The translations under genes and the position numbers were made by a program. The notes under the pieces are model-generated. The model was not told where the DNA came from, did not search any database, and saw only the letters and a list, made by a program, of their open reading frames with translations. Positions 25,791 through 34,335 of a stretch of 55,737 nucleotides of DNA are shown here, one piece after another (the first letter of the stretch is position 1; each line of letters opens with the position of its first letter). Origin of the DNA: an uncultured Bacteroides sp. (GTDB lineage: Bacteria; Bacteroidota; Bacteroidia; Bacteroidales; Bacteroidaceae); the NCBI GenBank assembly GCA_905203765.1, contig CAJKXC010000014.1, positions 1-55,737 of the forward strand. Reading direction: 5' to 3'.

Positions 25791-26177
25791 CTACTTCTCC
25801 ACTTCCTTTCCTGCTCCTTCCCAACCTATGAATCCTTTATCAAGGTCATAGATAGTATATCCTTTCTTACTCAATATGTCCGCCGCCTTCTTACTGCGCT
25901 TACCGCTACGACAATACACAGCAACGGGTTTATCCTTCTGCAACACAGAATCGGCAACCGCTTCGAACGCATCATCCAGTACATTTACATTGATACTACC
26001 GGGGATATGGCCTTCCGAGTACTCGGCAACCGTCCGTACATCCAGTCGTTGCACTTCCGGATCGGCTATCAATGTGGCAAATTCATCCACGGAAACAGAC
26101 TTGAAATCGCCTGCCTTCTGCTGGCAAGAAAAGAGGGAAGTAAAGAAAAGGCAGAGGCCGGCAAACAATGTTCTCAT
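25791..26177 (-). CDS. Rhodanese-like lipoprotein
   Basis: A 128-residue sulfurtransferase-fold protein with N-terminal signal and lipobox LFSC (Cys18), so it is probably anchored in the periplasm or on the outer membrane. The rhodanese active-site loop is VYCRSGKRSKKAA (Cys89), with the helical EYSEGHIPGSINV block before it. It is last in the minus-strand run with the NigD-like gene, 12 nt away. Its natural sulfur acceptor is unknown. Confidence 0.88.
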   Translation of the reverse strand: MRTLFAGLCLFFTSLFSCQQKAGDFKSVSVDEFATLIADPEVQRLDVRTVAEYSEGHIPGSINVNVLDDAFEAVADSVLQKDKPVAVYCRSGKRSKKAADILSKKGYTIYDLDKGFIGWEGAGKEVEK

Positions 26178-26189
26178 AATAGCTTCTAT

Positions 26190-26861
26190 TTAAAGTGAAG
26201 GAATATATTCAATGTCATAAGTCTTTATATCTCCCGAATAAGTACGCAGGCTGAAGTGAACCGCCACCTTCCGCACGCCCTCTACTGCATACTGCCGCAG
26301 GGGCATGGAAGCATAAGCACGCCGGGTATAGGACTTCATGCTCTGATCCGACTCATGATAGAGTGTGATGTACACATCACTCTGCCCGGTAGCGGCATCC
26401 ACCGTCACTTCATCTTCAATAAAATGAAGAAGATGCTGTCCGTCTTCCTTAACCTGGATGGTTATATTCAGATAATCGAGTCCCAACCAGATGCTCAGTA
26501 TGTCGGCAGGGTTTGTTTTGATGCCATTCTCGAACTTATCGGCAGTCTGGGGAACGGGAGAAACAACCTTCATTGAAGCGTACAGCTTTACTCCCGCAGT
26601 GCCATCGACGGCAACCGCATCGGCATAGTTGGCAACGATACGGGCAGAAGTATCTGTGGCAATCTTCAGGTTCGACAGGTCTTCGACCACCGGGAAAGTC
26701 TTCCCCTCATCCGTCAGGACAGATTGCAGACTGCCATCCGCTCCCGAATAGGCAGTAAGGAACTCCAACTTCACGGGCGGATAGTGGTATTCGTCGTCAC
26801 CACAAGCTGCCAGCAGGCAGACTAACAAAGGCAAAAGCCACCAATAACAATACTTATTCAT
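26190..26861 (-). CDS. NigD-like lipoprotein
   Basis: A 223-residue lipoprotein: signal peptide and lipobox LAAC followed by GDDEY. The pattern of the rest (VKLEFLTAYSGADGSLQSVLTDEGKTF, seen in two blocks, and a C-terminal VHFSLRTYSGDIKTYDIEY strand) fits the NigD family described in Bacteroides bacteriocin and envelope contexts. No immunity or bacteriocin gene is adjacent. The function is unknown. It lies 4 nt downstream of the acyltransferase gene. Confidence 0.75.
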   Translation of the reverse strand: MNKYCYWWLLPLLVCLLAACGDDEYHYPPVKLEFLTAYSGADGSLQSVLTDEGKTFPVVEDLSNLKIATDTSARIVANYADAVAVDGTAGVKLYASMKVVSPVPQTADKFENGIKTNPADILSIWLGLDYLNITIQVKEDGQHLLHFIEDEVTVDAATGQSDVYITLYHESDQSMKSYTRRAYASMPLRQYAVEGVRKVAVHFSLRTYSGDIKTYDIEYIPSL

Positions 26862-26865
26862 TCTT

Positions 26866-28014
26866 TCATTCTTTGATTGCCGCCAAATAATTCTTCAGCG
26901 GGTTGGCATACATCAGGAACATCTTCTCGCGCAAGAAAGGCACATCCTTATTGTCAAGGGTGATGCGATCCAACTGCCGGTCAACATAAGTGACGAACCG
27001 CTGCTTGTCCTCTGCCGTATAGTGCGAGGCAAAGGCTTCGTTTCCTTCAAGAAGATCGTGTGCCACATAATTATTAGGCCCCATTTGATAATTGGCATGA
27101 ATGCGCTTGTCTATCAACGCCGACAGGCGGGCGAAAAGCTCCGGCTTCGGAAGCGACCGGTCTATATCGGCCAGTTCATCGTTGATACAGGTGCCCGTCT
27201 GGAAGTGCACCCGGCCTTTATAACCGAACAGTCCGGTCTGCATATTCAGCAAGTCGTCGGCGGTAGTCTTTTTATAGTCGGGTACATCGCGCTTCAACTG
27301 GAACTCCTGCGCTTTCAGGAAGTCGCAAGGATCGTATTCGTAGGAAATGGCGAGCGGGGCAATGTTCAACTCCATCAGGCGGTCCACGATATGTCCCTCG
27401 CCGCCCATTGCCAGCATCTTCAGCACACTGTCCTGGGTACGGTCGTTCGCATCTTTGGCGCGTCCTTCGCGCTGGGCAATCCAGATGGATTGGTTCTTCT
27501 CGCCAATGGTATGATGTATATAGCGGGACATACGGGCGGATGCTTCCAACTTCTGACGCATGCTCAAGGCACGCAGCACGATGAAGGACTTGTTGACACG
27601 GACAAACTTCTTGATCCACGGATAGATGAGCAGATTGTCACCGATAGCAATCTCCACTGTATCCATGCCCTGGTCTACCAGCAAAATAGACAGGAAGCCC
27701 GAATCGAGAATGATGTCGCGATGGTTGGAGATGTAGGTATAAGCAATCTTCTTATCCGGCAATGACGTATGGTCCAGCGTCAATCCGTCCGTAGTGTCTG
27801 CAGCCAGCTTCCACAACAAACCATAGCAGAAGGTCTTCTGAAACTCCAGTTTCGTCTTGCATGCACGCATTTTCTGTGCCACTGCCTCAAAAGGTACATC
27901 GGGCATAACGGTAGCAGCTGCCTGCCGGAATGCCGGGTCGGCAATCAGTTCCTCAAAGATTTGAGGAAGTTCTTCGTCGTGATAAGGACGGATTTCATCA
28001 AATTCCTCGTTCAT
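26866..28014 (-). CDS. Putative 1-acyl-glycerol-3-phosphate acyltransferase (PlsC-like)
   Basis: A 382-residue acyltransferase. The acceptor block reads SNHRDIILDSGF; the His and the second Asp are separated by five residues rather than the four of the classic HX4D motif, so the alternative of a HXD variant should be considered. A second family block, IWIAQREGRAKD, corresponds to the FPEGTRS region. It lies between ddl and the NigD-like gene. Phospholipid or aminolipid synthesis is the likely role; the exact substrate is unknown. Confidence 0.75.
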   Translation of the reverse strand: MNEEFDEIRPYHDEELPQIFEELIADPAFRQAAATVMPDVPFEAVAQKMRACKTKLEFQKTFCYGLLWKLAADTTDGLTLDHTSLPDKKIAYTYISNHRDIILDSGFLSILLVDQGMDTVEIAIGDNLLIYPWIKKFVRVNKSFIVLRALSMRQKLEASARMSRYIHHTIGEKNQSIWIAQREGRAKDANDRTQDSVLKMLAMGGEGHIVDRLMELNIAPLAISYEYDPCDFLKAQEFQLKRDVPDYKKTTADDLLNMQTGLFGYKGRVHFQTGTCINDELADIDRSLPKPELFARLSALIDKRIHANYQMGPNNYVAHDLLEGNEAFASHYTAEDKQRFVTYVDRQLDRITLDNKDVPFLREKMFLMYANPLKNYLAAIKE

Positions 28015-28020
28015 AGGTAT

Positions 28021-28113
28021 TTAGTGATTAATGATTAGCGATTAGTGATTAGTGATTAGTGATTAGTGATTAGTGATTAGTGATGACAAACAAATCACTA
28101 ATCATTAATCACT
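28021..28113. repeat. Tandem 7-bp repeat with inverted tail in the ddl-acyltransferase gap
   Basis: The word AGTGATT is repeated in tandem about eight times, imperfect at the left end (28021-28084). It is then followed by a reverse-complement run (28093-28113), so the region can fold into a hairpin. The same word occurs in the argH-SRPBCC gap (11406-11430). The copy number probably varies by slippage. Confidence 0.85.
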
Positions 28114-29086
28114 AAAATCGGTTTTCTATTATGTCAGTCATTACGTCTTTAATGTCCAGTCCGGCAGCACGTACTTGCTGGGGGATGAAGCTGGTGGCAG
28201 TCATGCCGGGAGTAGTATTCACTTCCAGTAAATTTACCTTTCCGCCCTCGGTGATGATATAGTCTATACGGATAATACCGGAAGCACCGAGGATATCATA
28301 AATGGCAGAAGTGAGTGCCTGCACGCGGTCACGCAGTTCATCGGGGATACGGGCGGGAGTAATTTCGTCCGACTCACCGTTGTACTTCGCCTTGTAGTCA
28401 AAGTACTCATTGTGCGTCACCACCTCTGTTATAGGAAACACTACGGATTTATCTTTTGTTTTATAACAGCCGCAAGTAAGTTCGGTGCCCGGCATAAATG
28501 CCTCCACCATCACTTCGGGGGCTTCTTCAAACGCCTTGGCTATGGCTGGCTGTATCTGTTCCTGCGTCTTTACCTTGGTTACTCCGAAGCTGGAACCGCC
28601 CAGGTTGGGCTTGATGAAACAAGGCAAGCCGATTTTCTCCATCACATCCTCATCGGAAATAGTCTGTCCCTTACGCAGCAGCAGAGATTCCGCAATGCGT
28701 ACTCCGAATCCTTTGAGATACTGGTTGCAGGCAAACTTATCGTAAGTAAGGGCTGCTGCCAGCACGCCGCAACAGGAATACGGGATGTGCATCATATCGA
28801 AATACCCCTGCAGGCGACCGTCTTCGCCCGGAGTGCCGTGAATCGTGATATAGGCAAAGTCGAAGGTAACCTTCGCATCGCCCAACCGGAAACTGAAGTC
28901 ATTGCGGTCTACCGGGGCTTTCGTGCCGTCGGGAAGCTGCACGTGCCAGTCCGTCCCGTGCATTTCTACTATATATAATGTGTACTTCTCCTTGTCGATG
29001 AAGGAGTAAATGCCCTGTGCGCTGCGCAGGGAAACCTCGAATTCGGAAGTGTCTCCTCCGGCTACAATAGCAATCGTGCGTTTCAT
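28112..29086 (-). CDS. ddl: D-alanine-D-alanine ligase
   Basis: ATP-dependent joining of two D-alanines for peptidoglycan. The 324-residue ATP-grasp protein shows IAIVAGGDTSEFEVSL at the N-terminus, PCFIKPNLGGSSFGVTKV, and IIRIDYIITEGGKVNLLEVN near the C-terminus with the metal-binding residues. Its start overlaps the rluD stop by 4 nt (ATGA), indicating coupling. Confidence 0.96.
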   Translation of the reverse strand: MKRTIAIVAGGDTSEFEVSLRSAQGIYSFIDKEKYTLYIVEMHGTDWHVQLPDGTKAPVDRNDFSFRLGDAKVTFDFAYITIHGTPGEDGRLQGYFDMMHIPYSCCGVLAAALTYDKFACNQYLKGFGVRIAESLLLRKGQTISDEDVMEKIGLPCFIKPNLGGSSFGVTKVKTQEQIQPAIAKAFEEAPEVMVEAFMPGTELTCGCYKTKDKSVVFPITEVVTHNEYFDYKAKYNGESDEITPARIPDELRDRVQALTSAIYDILGASGIIRIDYIITEGGKVNLLEVNTTPGMTATSFIPQQVRAAGLDIKDVMTDIIENRF

Positions 29087-30153
29087 TCTAATTCTCTGTT
29101 ACTGATATAGCCTCTCCATTTGTCTATCAGCCGGGACATATCGTCGGGCAATTCCGAGGTAAAGTACATCTCTTCACCGGTGACGGGATGCACAAACCCC
29201 AGCGTCATGGCGTGCAATGCCTGCCGCGGACAAGTATCGAAGCAATTGTTTACAAATTGTTTGTATTTGGCAAAGTGGGTTCCTTTCAGGATTTCATGCC
29301 CACCATAGCGTTCATCATTAAAAAGTATGTGTCCGATGTGCTTCATGTGCACACGGATCTGGTGGGTACGCCCCGTTTCGAGGATGCACTCCACAAGGGT
29401 GACGTAGCCCAATCGTTCCAGTACCCGGTAGTGGGTGACGGCATGTTTGCCCTGGTCGTCGGGAAGGACGGTCATCTGCATACGGTCGCGGGGATTACGG
29501 CCTACGTTACCTACGATAGTGCCTTCGTCCTGCTCCACATTCCCCCAGACCAGCGCACGGTAACGGCGCTTCGTGGTTTTGTTGAAGAACTGGTTGCCGA
29601 GGTTCGTCTTGGCATCCGGCGTCTTGGCTATCACCAGCAGACCGGAAGTATCTTTGTCGATACGATGCACCAGGCCCACATGGGGGTCGTTGGCGTCGTA
29701 ATCGGGATTATCCTTCATGTGCCAGGCTATGGCGTTGACAAGGGTACCGTGATAGTTGCCGTGTCCGGGGTGTACTACCAGTCCGGCAGGCTTATTCACT
29801 ACCATGAGGTACTTGTCCTCATATACTATATTAAGGGGGATATCTTCGGGGATAACTTCGTTTTCGTAGCGCGGGCGGTCCATCATCACGGTGATGACGT
29901 CTTGCGGCTTCACTTTATAGCTACTCTTCACGGACTTGCCGTTCGCCATTACAAAGCCGGCATCGGCTGCCTTCTGGATACGGTTGCGCGAGGCGTTGGT
30001 CAGGCGGTCGAACAGGTATTTGTCCACACGCATCATCTCCTGCCCCTTGTCCACCACTACTCGGAAGTGTTCATAGAGTTGGGCTTCATCACCGACGGGT
30101 TCTATATCGTCCAGTTCATCATTCTCTATTTCGTCCGGCAATTCTTCTATCAT
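29083..30153 (-). CDS. rluD: Ribosomal large-subunit pseudouridine synthase RluD-like
   Basis: A 356-residue RluA-family pseudouridine synthase. An S4 RNA-binding domain lies at about residues 35-95, and the catalytic Asp is in HRIDKDTSGLLVIAK, followed by TGRTHQIRVHMKHIG. By family, it modifies helix 69 of 23S rRNA. It is 54 nt downstream of the PASTA gene and overlaps ddl. Confidence 0.94.
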   Translation of the reverse strand: MIEELPDEIENDELDDIEPVGDEAQLYEHFRVVVDKGQEMMRVDKYLFDRLTNASRNRIQKAADAGFVMANGKSVKSSYKVKPQDVITVMMDRPRYENEVIPEDIPLNIVYEDKYLMVVNKPAGLVVHPGHGNYHGTLVNAIAWHMKDNPDYDANDPHVGLVHRIDKDTSGLLVIAKTPDAKTNLGNQFFNKTTKRRYRALVWGNVEQDEGTIVGNVGRNPRDRMQMTVLPDDQGKHAVTHYRVLERLGYVTLVECILETGRTHQIRVHMKHIGHILFNDERYGGHEILKGTHFAKYKQFVNNCFDTCPRQALHAMTLGFVHPVTGEEMYFTSELPDDMSRLIDKWRGYISNRELE

Positions 30154-30206
30154 TACGGAATTTGGAGCGGTTTATGATTTATAACTTATGATTTACAATT
30201 TAGGGT

Positions 30207-30860
30207 TTAGAACCAGGATTCATCTGAAGCAGAGTCTGCGGATGAAGCGGGTTCAGTAGTGTGCTGGGAAGATTCCATATCCAGGGAATCAGCTTCTTGC
30301 GGAATTGCTCCGCCGTCTCCCACCATCAGCGTCAGCATGGCGCCAACGGGCACTTGCTCACCGGTAGTGAGCGAACGGCCTTTGTACTTCACGCCATACA
30401 CCCAGTCCTTCTCTCCCGCCATGTATTCTATCTCGGTCAGTTTAAAGCCGGAAGCCAGGATACGCGCCTCAGCTTGGCGCAGAGAACTGTTGTCCGCTAC
30501 ATCGGGAACGGTACGCAGAGGCACATTCAGCGTATTAATGGTAAGATAGATGGTACGTCCTTCCTTTACCTTCTGTCCGGCGGCGGGATTATATTCAAGG
30601 ATACATCCGGCAGGCAATGTTTTTACATAGCTGGAATCGGACACAATGCACTTCAGTCCCTGGTTACGAAACAGTTTCTCAGCTTCGCTTACGCCCATGC
30701 CTTTCACATCGGGCACTACCACGGCTTCACCGTGACGGGTATATATGTCCAGTCCCTTCAGCACTCCGAATATCAGCCCTACCACTACAACAATCATTGC
30801 AGCGAGGTTCACCCAGAAGTATTTATTCTGTCTGAAAGAGAAGAAATCTTTTATTGTCAT
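30207..30860 (-). CDS. Single-pass membrane protein with PASTA domains
   Basis: From the ATG at 30860 (MTIKDFF) it is 217 residues. That start is supported by a -7 box at 30884, which lies within the longer open frame reaching 30926. An N-terminal membrane helix (WVNLAAMIVVVVGLIFGVL) is followed by at least two PASTA repeats (VVVPDVKGMGVSEAEKLF; VPDVADNSSLRQAEARILAS) and a Ser/Asp-rich tail. PASTA domains bind muropeptides and are usually fused to Ser/Thr kinases or penicillin-binding proteins, but here there is no such partner domain. It is upstream of rluD and ddl, so a cell-wall link is plausible. Confidence 0.88.
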   Translation of the reverse strand: MTIKDFFSFRQNKYFWVNLAAMIVVVVGLIFGVLKGLDIYTRHGEAVVVPDVKGMGVSEAEKLFRNQGLKCIVSDSSYVKTLPAGCILEYNPAAGQKVKEGRTIYLTINTLNVPLRTVPDVADNSSLRQAEARILASGFKLTEIEYMAGEKDWVYGVKYKGRSLTTGEQVPVGAMLTLMVGDGGAIPQEADSLDMESSQHTTEPASSADSASDESWF

Positions 30861-30883
30861 AGTCTTTAGTACGTTGTTTGGGG

Positions 30884-30891
30884 CAAAGATA
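30884..30891 (-). promoter_or_regulatory. Bacteroides -7 box for the PASTA-rluD-ddl run
   Basis: TATCTTTG on the minus strand, 23 nt upstream of the ATG at 30860. It fixes the start of the PASTA gene. No matching -33 box at standard spacing. Confidence 0.6.
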
Positions 30892-30965
30892 CAATTTTCA
30901 CCACATAGTACACGGAGAAGTTCCAAGTTTTTATCTTATATTGATGCCCTGCTGGAAAATTTGCT

Positions 30966-30973
30966 TACTTTTA
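30966..30973 (+). promoter_or_regulatory. Possible -7 box for the thioredoxin-fold lipoprotein
   Basis: TACTTTTA matches TAnnTTTG at seven of eight positions, 18 nt before the ATG at 30992. A TTG at 30941-30943 is 22 nt upstream, slightly far. Confidence 0.4.
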
Positions 30974-30991
30974 CCGAAAAATGCAAACCTT

Positions 30992-32167
30992 ATGAAAACG
31001 AACCATGTAAAACTCGCAGTAGTAGCCCTTGCTCTATTCAGCTCATGCAGCAACACCGGAAGCAAACTCCAGATAAATGCTGATATAGAAGACCTCAGAC
31101 AAGGGGATACCATATTCTTTACCCGCTACTCCCTTGAGAGTCGACAGAGTCTCTCTACCGACACCCTGATCGTAACAGAGAATGAAAAGTTCACATACCA
31201 GGCCCAACTGTACAATACACAATATTACCTTGCACACCACGCACCCGTACAAGGAGAACCACTGCCTACATGCAAGCGGGGTATAGCCATCTTTGCCCAT
31301 CCCGGTGACAAGTTATATATAAAAGGAGATATCGAACACTTCAACACCATACATCCTAAAGGCGGAATGTACGATGACCCGCGCCTGCAAAGATTATTCT
31401 ACCTGGAAGACAGTACATATACCGCTCGCAACATTCTCTATCGCAAAGCAATCTACTTTCGAAAGATGCTGAATACACTGGAAGCTAATCCTGACTCCGC
31501 ACAATATTATGTTGAAGCCTTTAACACCTACAGGACTACGGAGTTGAGGCAAGAAGAAAAGCGCATTGCCGAGTCCATAGACGACAGTGAATATGCCGCC
31601 ATGATATATTTAGAAAGACTATCCGATATATCCTATCCGGATTTCAAAGAGAGGTTCGAGCATTTCAGCCCGGAGATACAAGCTTCTACCACCGGCAAAA
31701 TCCTGGAACAAATGCTAAGAGTGAAAGCCAACATAGAACCCGGCAACACCCCCACCGCCTTCACCGTCACCGCCATAGACAGCAGCCGGGTATCCCTTAG
31801 TGATTATCGCGGCAAGTATCTTCTGATTTATCACTGGGGACTCTGTCCCGGCACCATTTGGGTACATCCACGTCTGCTGGAACTGTACAATACTTACCAC
31901 GACAAAGGGTTCGAGGTTTTGGGATTTACTGACGGGCCGTTACCTGATAAATTCAGAAATGAAGACACCGCCCCTCTGTTCGATCAGCCCTGGACTACAG
32001 TCTACACCACTACACCCGGCAATGAATTCATCAAAGACGAATATTACTTTGCCGGCGTACCGATACTGATGGTTATCTCACCCGAAGGGAAAACGCTTTA
32101 TCGCGGTTACAGCGACATCTACGAACCATTGAAGGAATTATTGAAACAAAAACTGGATGCAGACTAA
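30992..32167 (+). CDS. Lipoprotein with DUF4369-like N-terminus and thioredoxin/AhpC-fold C-terminus
   Basis: A 391-residue lipoprotein from the ATG at 30992 (MKTNHVKLAVVALALFSSC, lipobox Cys). An earlier in-frame Met at 30878 is rejected because it bypasses the signal peptide. The N-terminal beta-rich part (about residues 25-120) resembles DUF4369; a helical linker follows; a thioredoxin-fold domain starts near residue 255 (FTVTAIDSSRVSLSDYRGKY). Its active-site region is HWGLCPGTIW, with one cysteine and no CxxC, so a canonical disulfide exchange is not possible. Terminator at 32215. Confidence 0.82.
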   Translation: MKTNHVKLAVVALALFSSCSNTGSKLQINADIEDLRQGDTIFFTRYSLESRQSLSTDTLIVTENEKFTYQAQLYNTQYYLAHHAPVQGEPLPTCKRGIAIFAHPGDKLYIKGDIEHFNTIHPKGGMYDDPRLQRLFYLEDSTYTARNILYRKAIYFRKMLNTLEANPDSAQYYVEAFNTYRTTELRQEEKRIAESIDDSEYAAMIYLERLSDISYPDFKERFEHFSPEIQASTTGKILEQMLRVKANIEPGNTPTAFTVTAIDSSRVSLSDYRGKYLLIYHWGLCPGTIWVHPRLLELYNTYHDKGFEVLGFTDGPLPDKFRNEDTAPLFDQPWTTVYTTTPGNEFIKDEYYFAGVPILMVISPEGKTLYRGYSDIYEPLKELLKQKLDAD

Positions 32168-32214
32168 TGTCCCGGAAAGAAGAAAAGTAAACCAAACCGA
32201 TATAGTAACAAGAA

Positions 32215-32250
32215 AAGCCGCAAAAGACAATTTTCAGTCTTTTGCGGCTT
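32215..32250. terminator. Bidirectional terminator between the lipoprotein and rpmH
   Basis: Arms 32215-32228 and 32237-32250 are perfect complements over 14 nt, with flanking A and T runs. It serves the converging lipoprotein and rpmH genes. Confidence 0.85.
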
Positions 32251-32277
32251 TCTTATTTCTTGGTACAAGGAACCGGC

Positions 32278-32439
32278 TTATGCCTTTACTCCGTTGTATT
32301 CGTCAGAAACAGTCAGTTTCTTTCTGCCTTTAGCACGACGTGCTGCCAATACTCTGCGACCGTTAGCACTTGCCATTCTCTCACGGAAACCGTGTTTGTT
32401 CTTTCTCTTTCTGTTAGAGGGTTGAAATGTTCTTTTCAT
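32278..32439 (-). CDS. rpmH: 50S ribosomal protein L34
   Basis: A 53-residue basic ribosomal protein, too short for most ORF cut-offs. The translation begins MKRTFQPSNRKRKNKHGF, followed by RMASANGRRVLAARR, a textbook L34. The C-terminal extension (KLTVSDEYNGVKA) is a little longer than in proteobacteria. It is monocistronic here, with its own promoter at 32491, and is not next to rnpA or dnaA. Confidence 0.97.
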   Translation of the reverse strand: MKRTFQPSNRKRKNKHGFRERMASANGRRVLAARRAKGRKKLTVSDEYNGVKA

Positions 32440-32490
32440 TACTGTATCTTTGTTTTATGTTATTATTCTTATTCTCACGAATTCGGGCTG

Positions 32491-32521
32491 CAAAAATAGG
32501 GACTTTTTTCAAATAAACCAA
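32491..32521 (-). promoter_or_regulatory. Bacteroides promoter for rpmH
   Basis: On the minus strand TTG (32519-32521), 20 nt, then TATTTTTG (32491-32498). The -7 box is 51 nt upstream of the rpmH start. Confidence 0.65.
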
Positions 32522-32548
32522 GAGATAACTCATTTTCTCTCAAAACTT

Positions 32549-32580
32549 TTTGCGTTTTCTACCTATTTCCATTACTTTTG
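32549..32580 (+). promoter_or_regulatory. Consensus Bacteroides promoter for efp
   Basis: TTTG (32549-32552), 20 nt, then TACTTTTG (32573-32580). It is one of the best matches in the window. The start codon at 32641 leaves a leader of about 50 nt. Confidence 0.8.
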
Positions 32581-32640
32581 CACCCGCAAACCTGCACTAA
32601 AGGAGTAATTTCTAATATAATAATAATAAAGACAATAAGT

Positions 32641-33207
32641 ATGATTAATGCCCAAGACATTAAAATCGGAACTTGCATCCGCATGGACGGCAAGCTGTAT
32701 TTCTGTGTAGAATTCCTGCATGTAAAGCCGGGAAAAGGTAACACTTTTATGCGTACCAAACTGAAAGACGTAGTAAGCGGTTATGTGCTCGAACGTCGTT
32801 TCAACATCGGTGAGAAGCTGGAAGATGTACGCGTTGAGCGTCGTCCCTACCAGTTCTTATACAAAGAAGGTGATGATTACATCTTCATGAACCAGGAAAC
32901 TTTCGACCAGCACCCCATCGCCCACGACCTAATCAACGGTGTTGACTTCCTGCTGGAAGGAGCTGTGCTCGAAGTAGTATCCGATGCATCGACCGAAACC
33001 GTACTTTATGCAGATATGCCTATCAAAGTTCAGATGAAGGTTACTTATACCGAACCGGGAATGAAGGGCGATACTGCAACCAACACCCTGAAGCCTGCTA
33101 CCGTAGAGTCTGGCGCAACAGTACGCGTTCCTTTGTTCATCAACGAAGGCGAAACCATCGAAATCGATACTCGCGACGGTTCTTATGTAGGTCGTGTGAA
33201 AGCATAA
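32641..33207 (+). CDS. efp: Elongation factor P
   Basis: Relieves ribosome stalling at polyproline. The 188-residue protein starts at ATG 32641 (MINAQDIKIG); the longer frame to 32578 would run through the promoter. Domain I carries the conserved KPGKGNTF loop with Lys32 at the modification position; OB domains II and III follow (GDDYIFMNQETFDQ; C-terminal TIEIDTRDGSYVGRV). It is divergent from rpmH and closed by a terminator at 33234. Confidence 0.96.
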   Translation: MINAQDIKIGTCIRMDGKLYFCVEFLHVKPGKGNTFMRTKLKDVVSGYVLERRFNIGEKLEDVRVERRPYQFLYKEGDDYIFMNQETFDQHPIAHDLINGVDFLLEGAVLEVVSDASTETVLYADMPIKVQMKVTYTEPGMKGDTATNTLKPATVESGATVRVPLFINEGETIEIDTRDGSYVGRVKA

Positions 33208-33233
33208 GCACCCGCCCCGAACAGATATAAAGT

Positions 33234-33273
33234 CACCCGGACGTTTCAACACGAAGCGTCCGGGTGTTTTTTT
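33234..33273 (+). terminator. Terminator after efp
   Basis: Arms 33234-33243 and 33257-33266 are perfect 10-nt complements followed by eight T residues. Confidence 0.88.
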
Positions 33274-33308
33274 GCATATAACAAAGGCATTATCGAGAAA
33301 TAAGTACG

Positions 33309-33316
33309 TATCTTTG
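33309..33316 (+). promoter_or_regulatory. Bacteroides -7 box for the glycosyltransferase gene
   Basis: TATCTTTG, 29 nt before the ATG at 33346. No -33 match at normal distance. Confidence 0.5.
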
Positions 33317-33345
33317 TAAGTGGAAATTATTAAAAGACCGACACC

Positions 33346-34335
33346 ATGCGATACTCCGTCATCATCCCCGTATACAACCGTCCCGACGAAGTGGACGAAT
33401 TGCTGCAAAGCCTGACGCAACAAAGTTTCAAAGACTTTGAAGTGGTAGTTGTGGAAGACGGTTCTTCCATCCCTTGCAAAGAGGTGGTGGAGAAATATCA
33501 GGGACAACTGGATATACATTATTATAATAAGCCGAACTCCGGTCCCGGACAGACACGCAACTACGGGGCGGAACGAAGCCGGGGGGAATACCTTATTATA
33601 TTGGATTCCGACTGCATCTTGCCGGACGGATACTTCTCCGCCGTAGAGGAAGAGTTGCAAAAAGAGCCAGCCGACGCCTTCGGCGGCCCCGACCGTGCAC
33701 ACGAATCATTCACGGATGTACAGAAGGCTATCAACTACTCCATGACTTCCTTCTTCACCACCGGCGGCATCCGGGGGGGAAAGAAGAAGATGGACAAGTT
33801 CTACCCGCGGAGTTTCAATATGGGAGTGCGACGCGAAGTCTATCAAGCGCTGGGCGGATTCTCGAAGATGCGCTTCGGAGAAGATATAGACTTCAGCATC
33901 CGCATCTTCAAGGGCGGATATACCTGCCGGCTATTCCCCGGTGCCTGGGTATATCACAAGCGGCGGACAGATCTGCGGAAATTCTTCAAGCAGGTCCACA
34001 ACTCGGGCATCGCACGAATCAACCTATATAAGAAGTACCCGGAATCATTGAAAATCGTTCATCTGCTACCGGCTGCCTTCACCCTGGGAGTGGTGATACT
34101 GCTACTGGGAACACCTTTCTGCCTGTACAGCCTGACACCTATCCTGCTCTATGCCCTGCTGGTATGCGCCGACTCTTCCATCCAAAACCACAGCCTGCGC
34201 ATCGGCATCTACTCCATCGCCGCCTCATTCATCCAGCTCATCGGATACGGGACAGGCTTCTGGCGTGCCTGGTGGAAGCGCTGCATCCTGGGCAAGGACG
34301 AGTTCGAGACCTTTAAAAAGAACTTCTACAAATAA
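33346..34335 (+). CDS. Family 2 glycosyltransferase, membrane anchored
   Basis: A 329-residue GT-A enzyme. The nucleotide-sugar fold begins YSVIIPVYNRPDEVDELL, the metal-binding motif is LDSDCIL and the acceptor block is FGEDIDFSIRIF. The C-terminal third has two to three membrane helices (FTLGVVILLLGTPFCLYSL and following). It should transfer sugar on the cytosolic side of the inner membrane for a surface glycan; donor and acceptor are unknown. Its stop shares one base with the radC start. Confidence 0.88.
   Translation: MRYSVIIPVYNRPDEVDELLQSLTQQSFKDFEVVVVEDGSSIPCKEVVEKYQGQLDIHYYNKPNSGPGQTRNYGAERSRGEYLIILDSDCILPDGYFSAVEEELQKEPADAFGGPDRAHESFTDVQKAINYSMTSFFTTGGIRGGKKKMDKFYPRSFNMGVRREVYQALGGFSKMRFGEDIDFSIRIFKGGYTCRLFPGAWVYHKRRTDLRKFFKQVHNSGIARINLYKKYPESLKIVHLLPAAFTLGVVILLLGTPFCLYSLTPILLYALLVCADSSIQNHSLRIGIYSIAASFIQLIGYGTGFWRAWWKRCILGKDEFETFKKNFYK

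Noticed and set aside
32242..32499. Plus-strand 85-codon frame
   Set aside because: Antisense to rpmH, which is certain.
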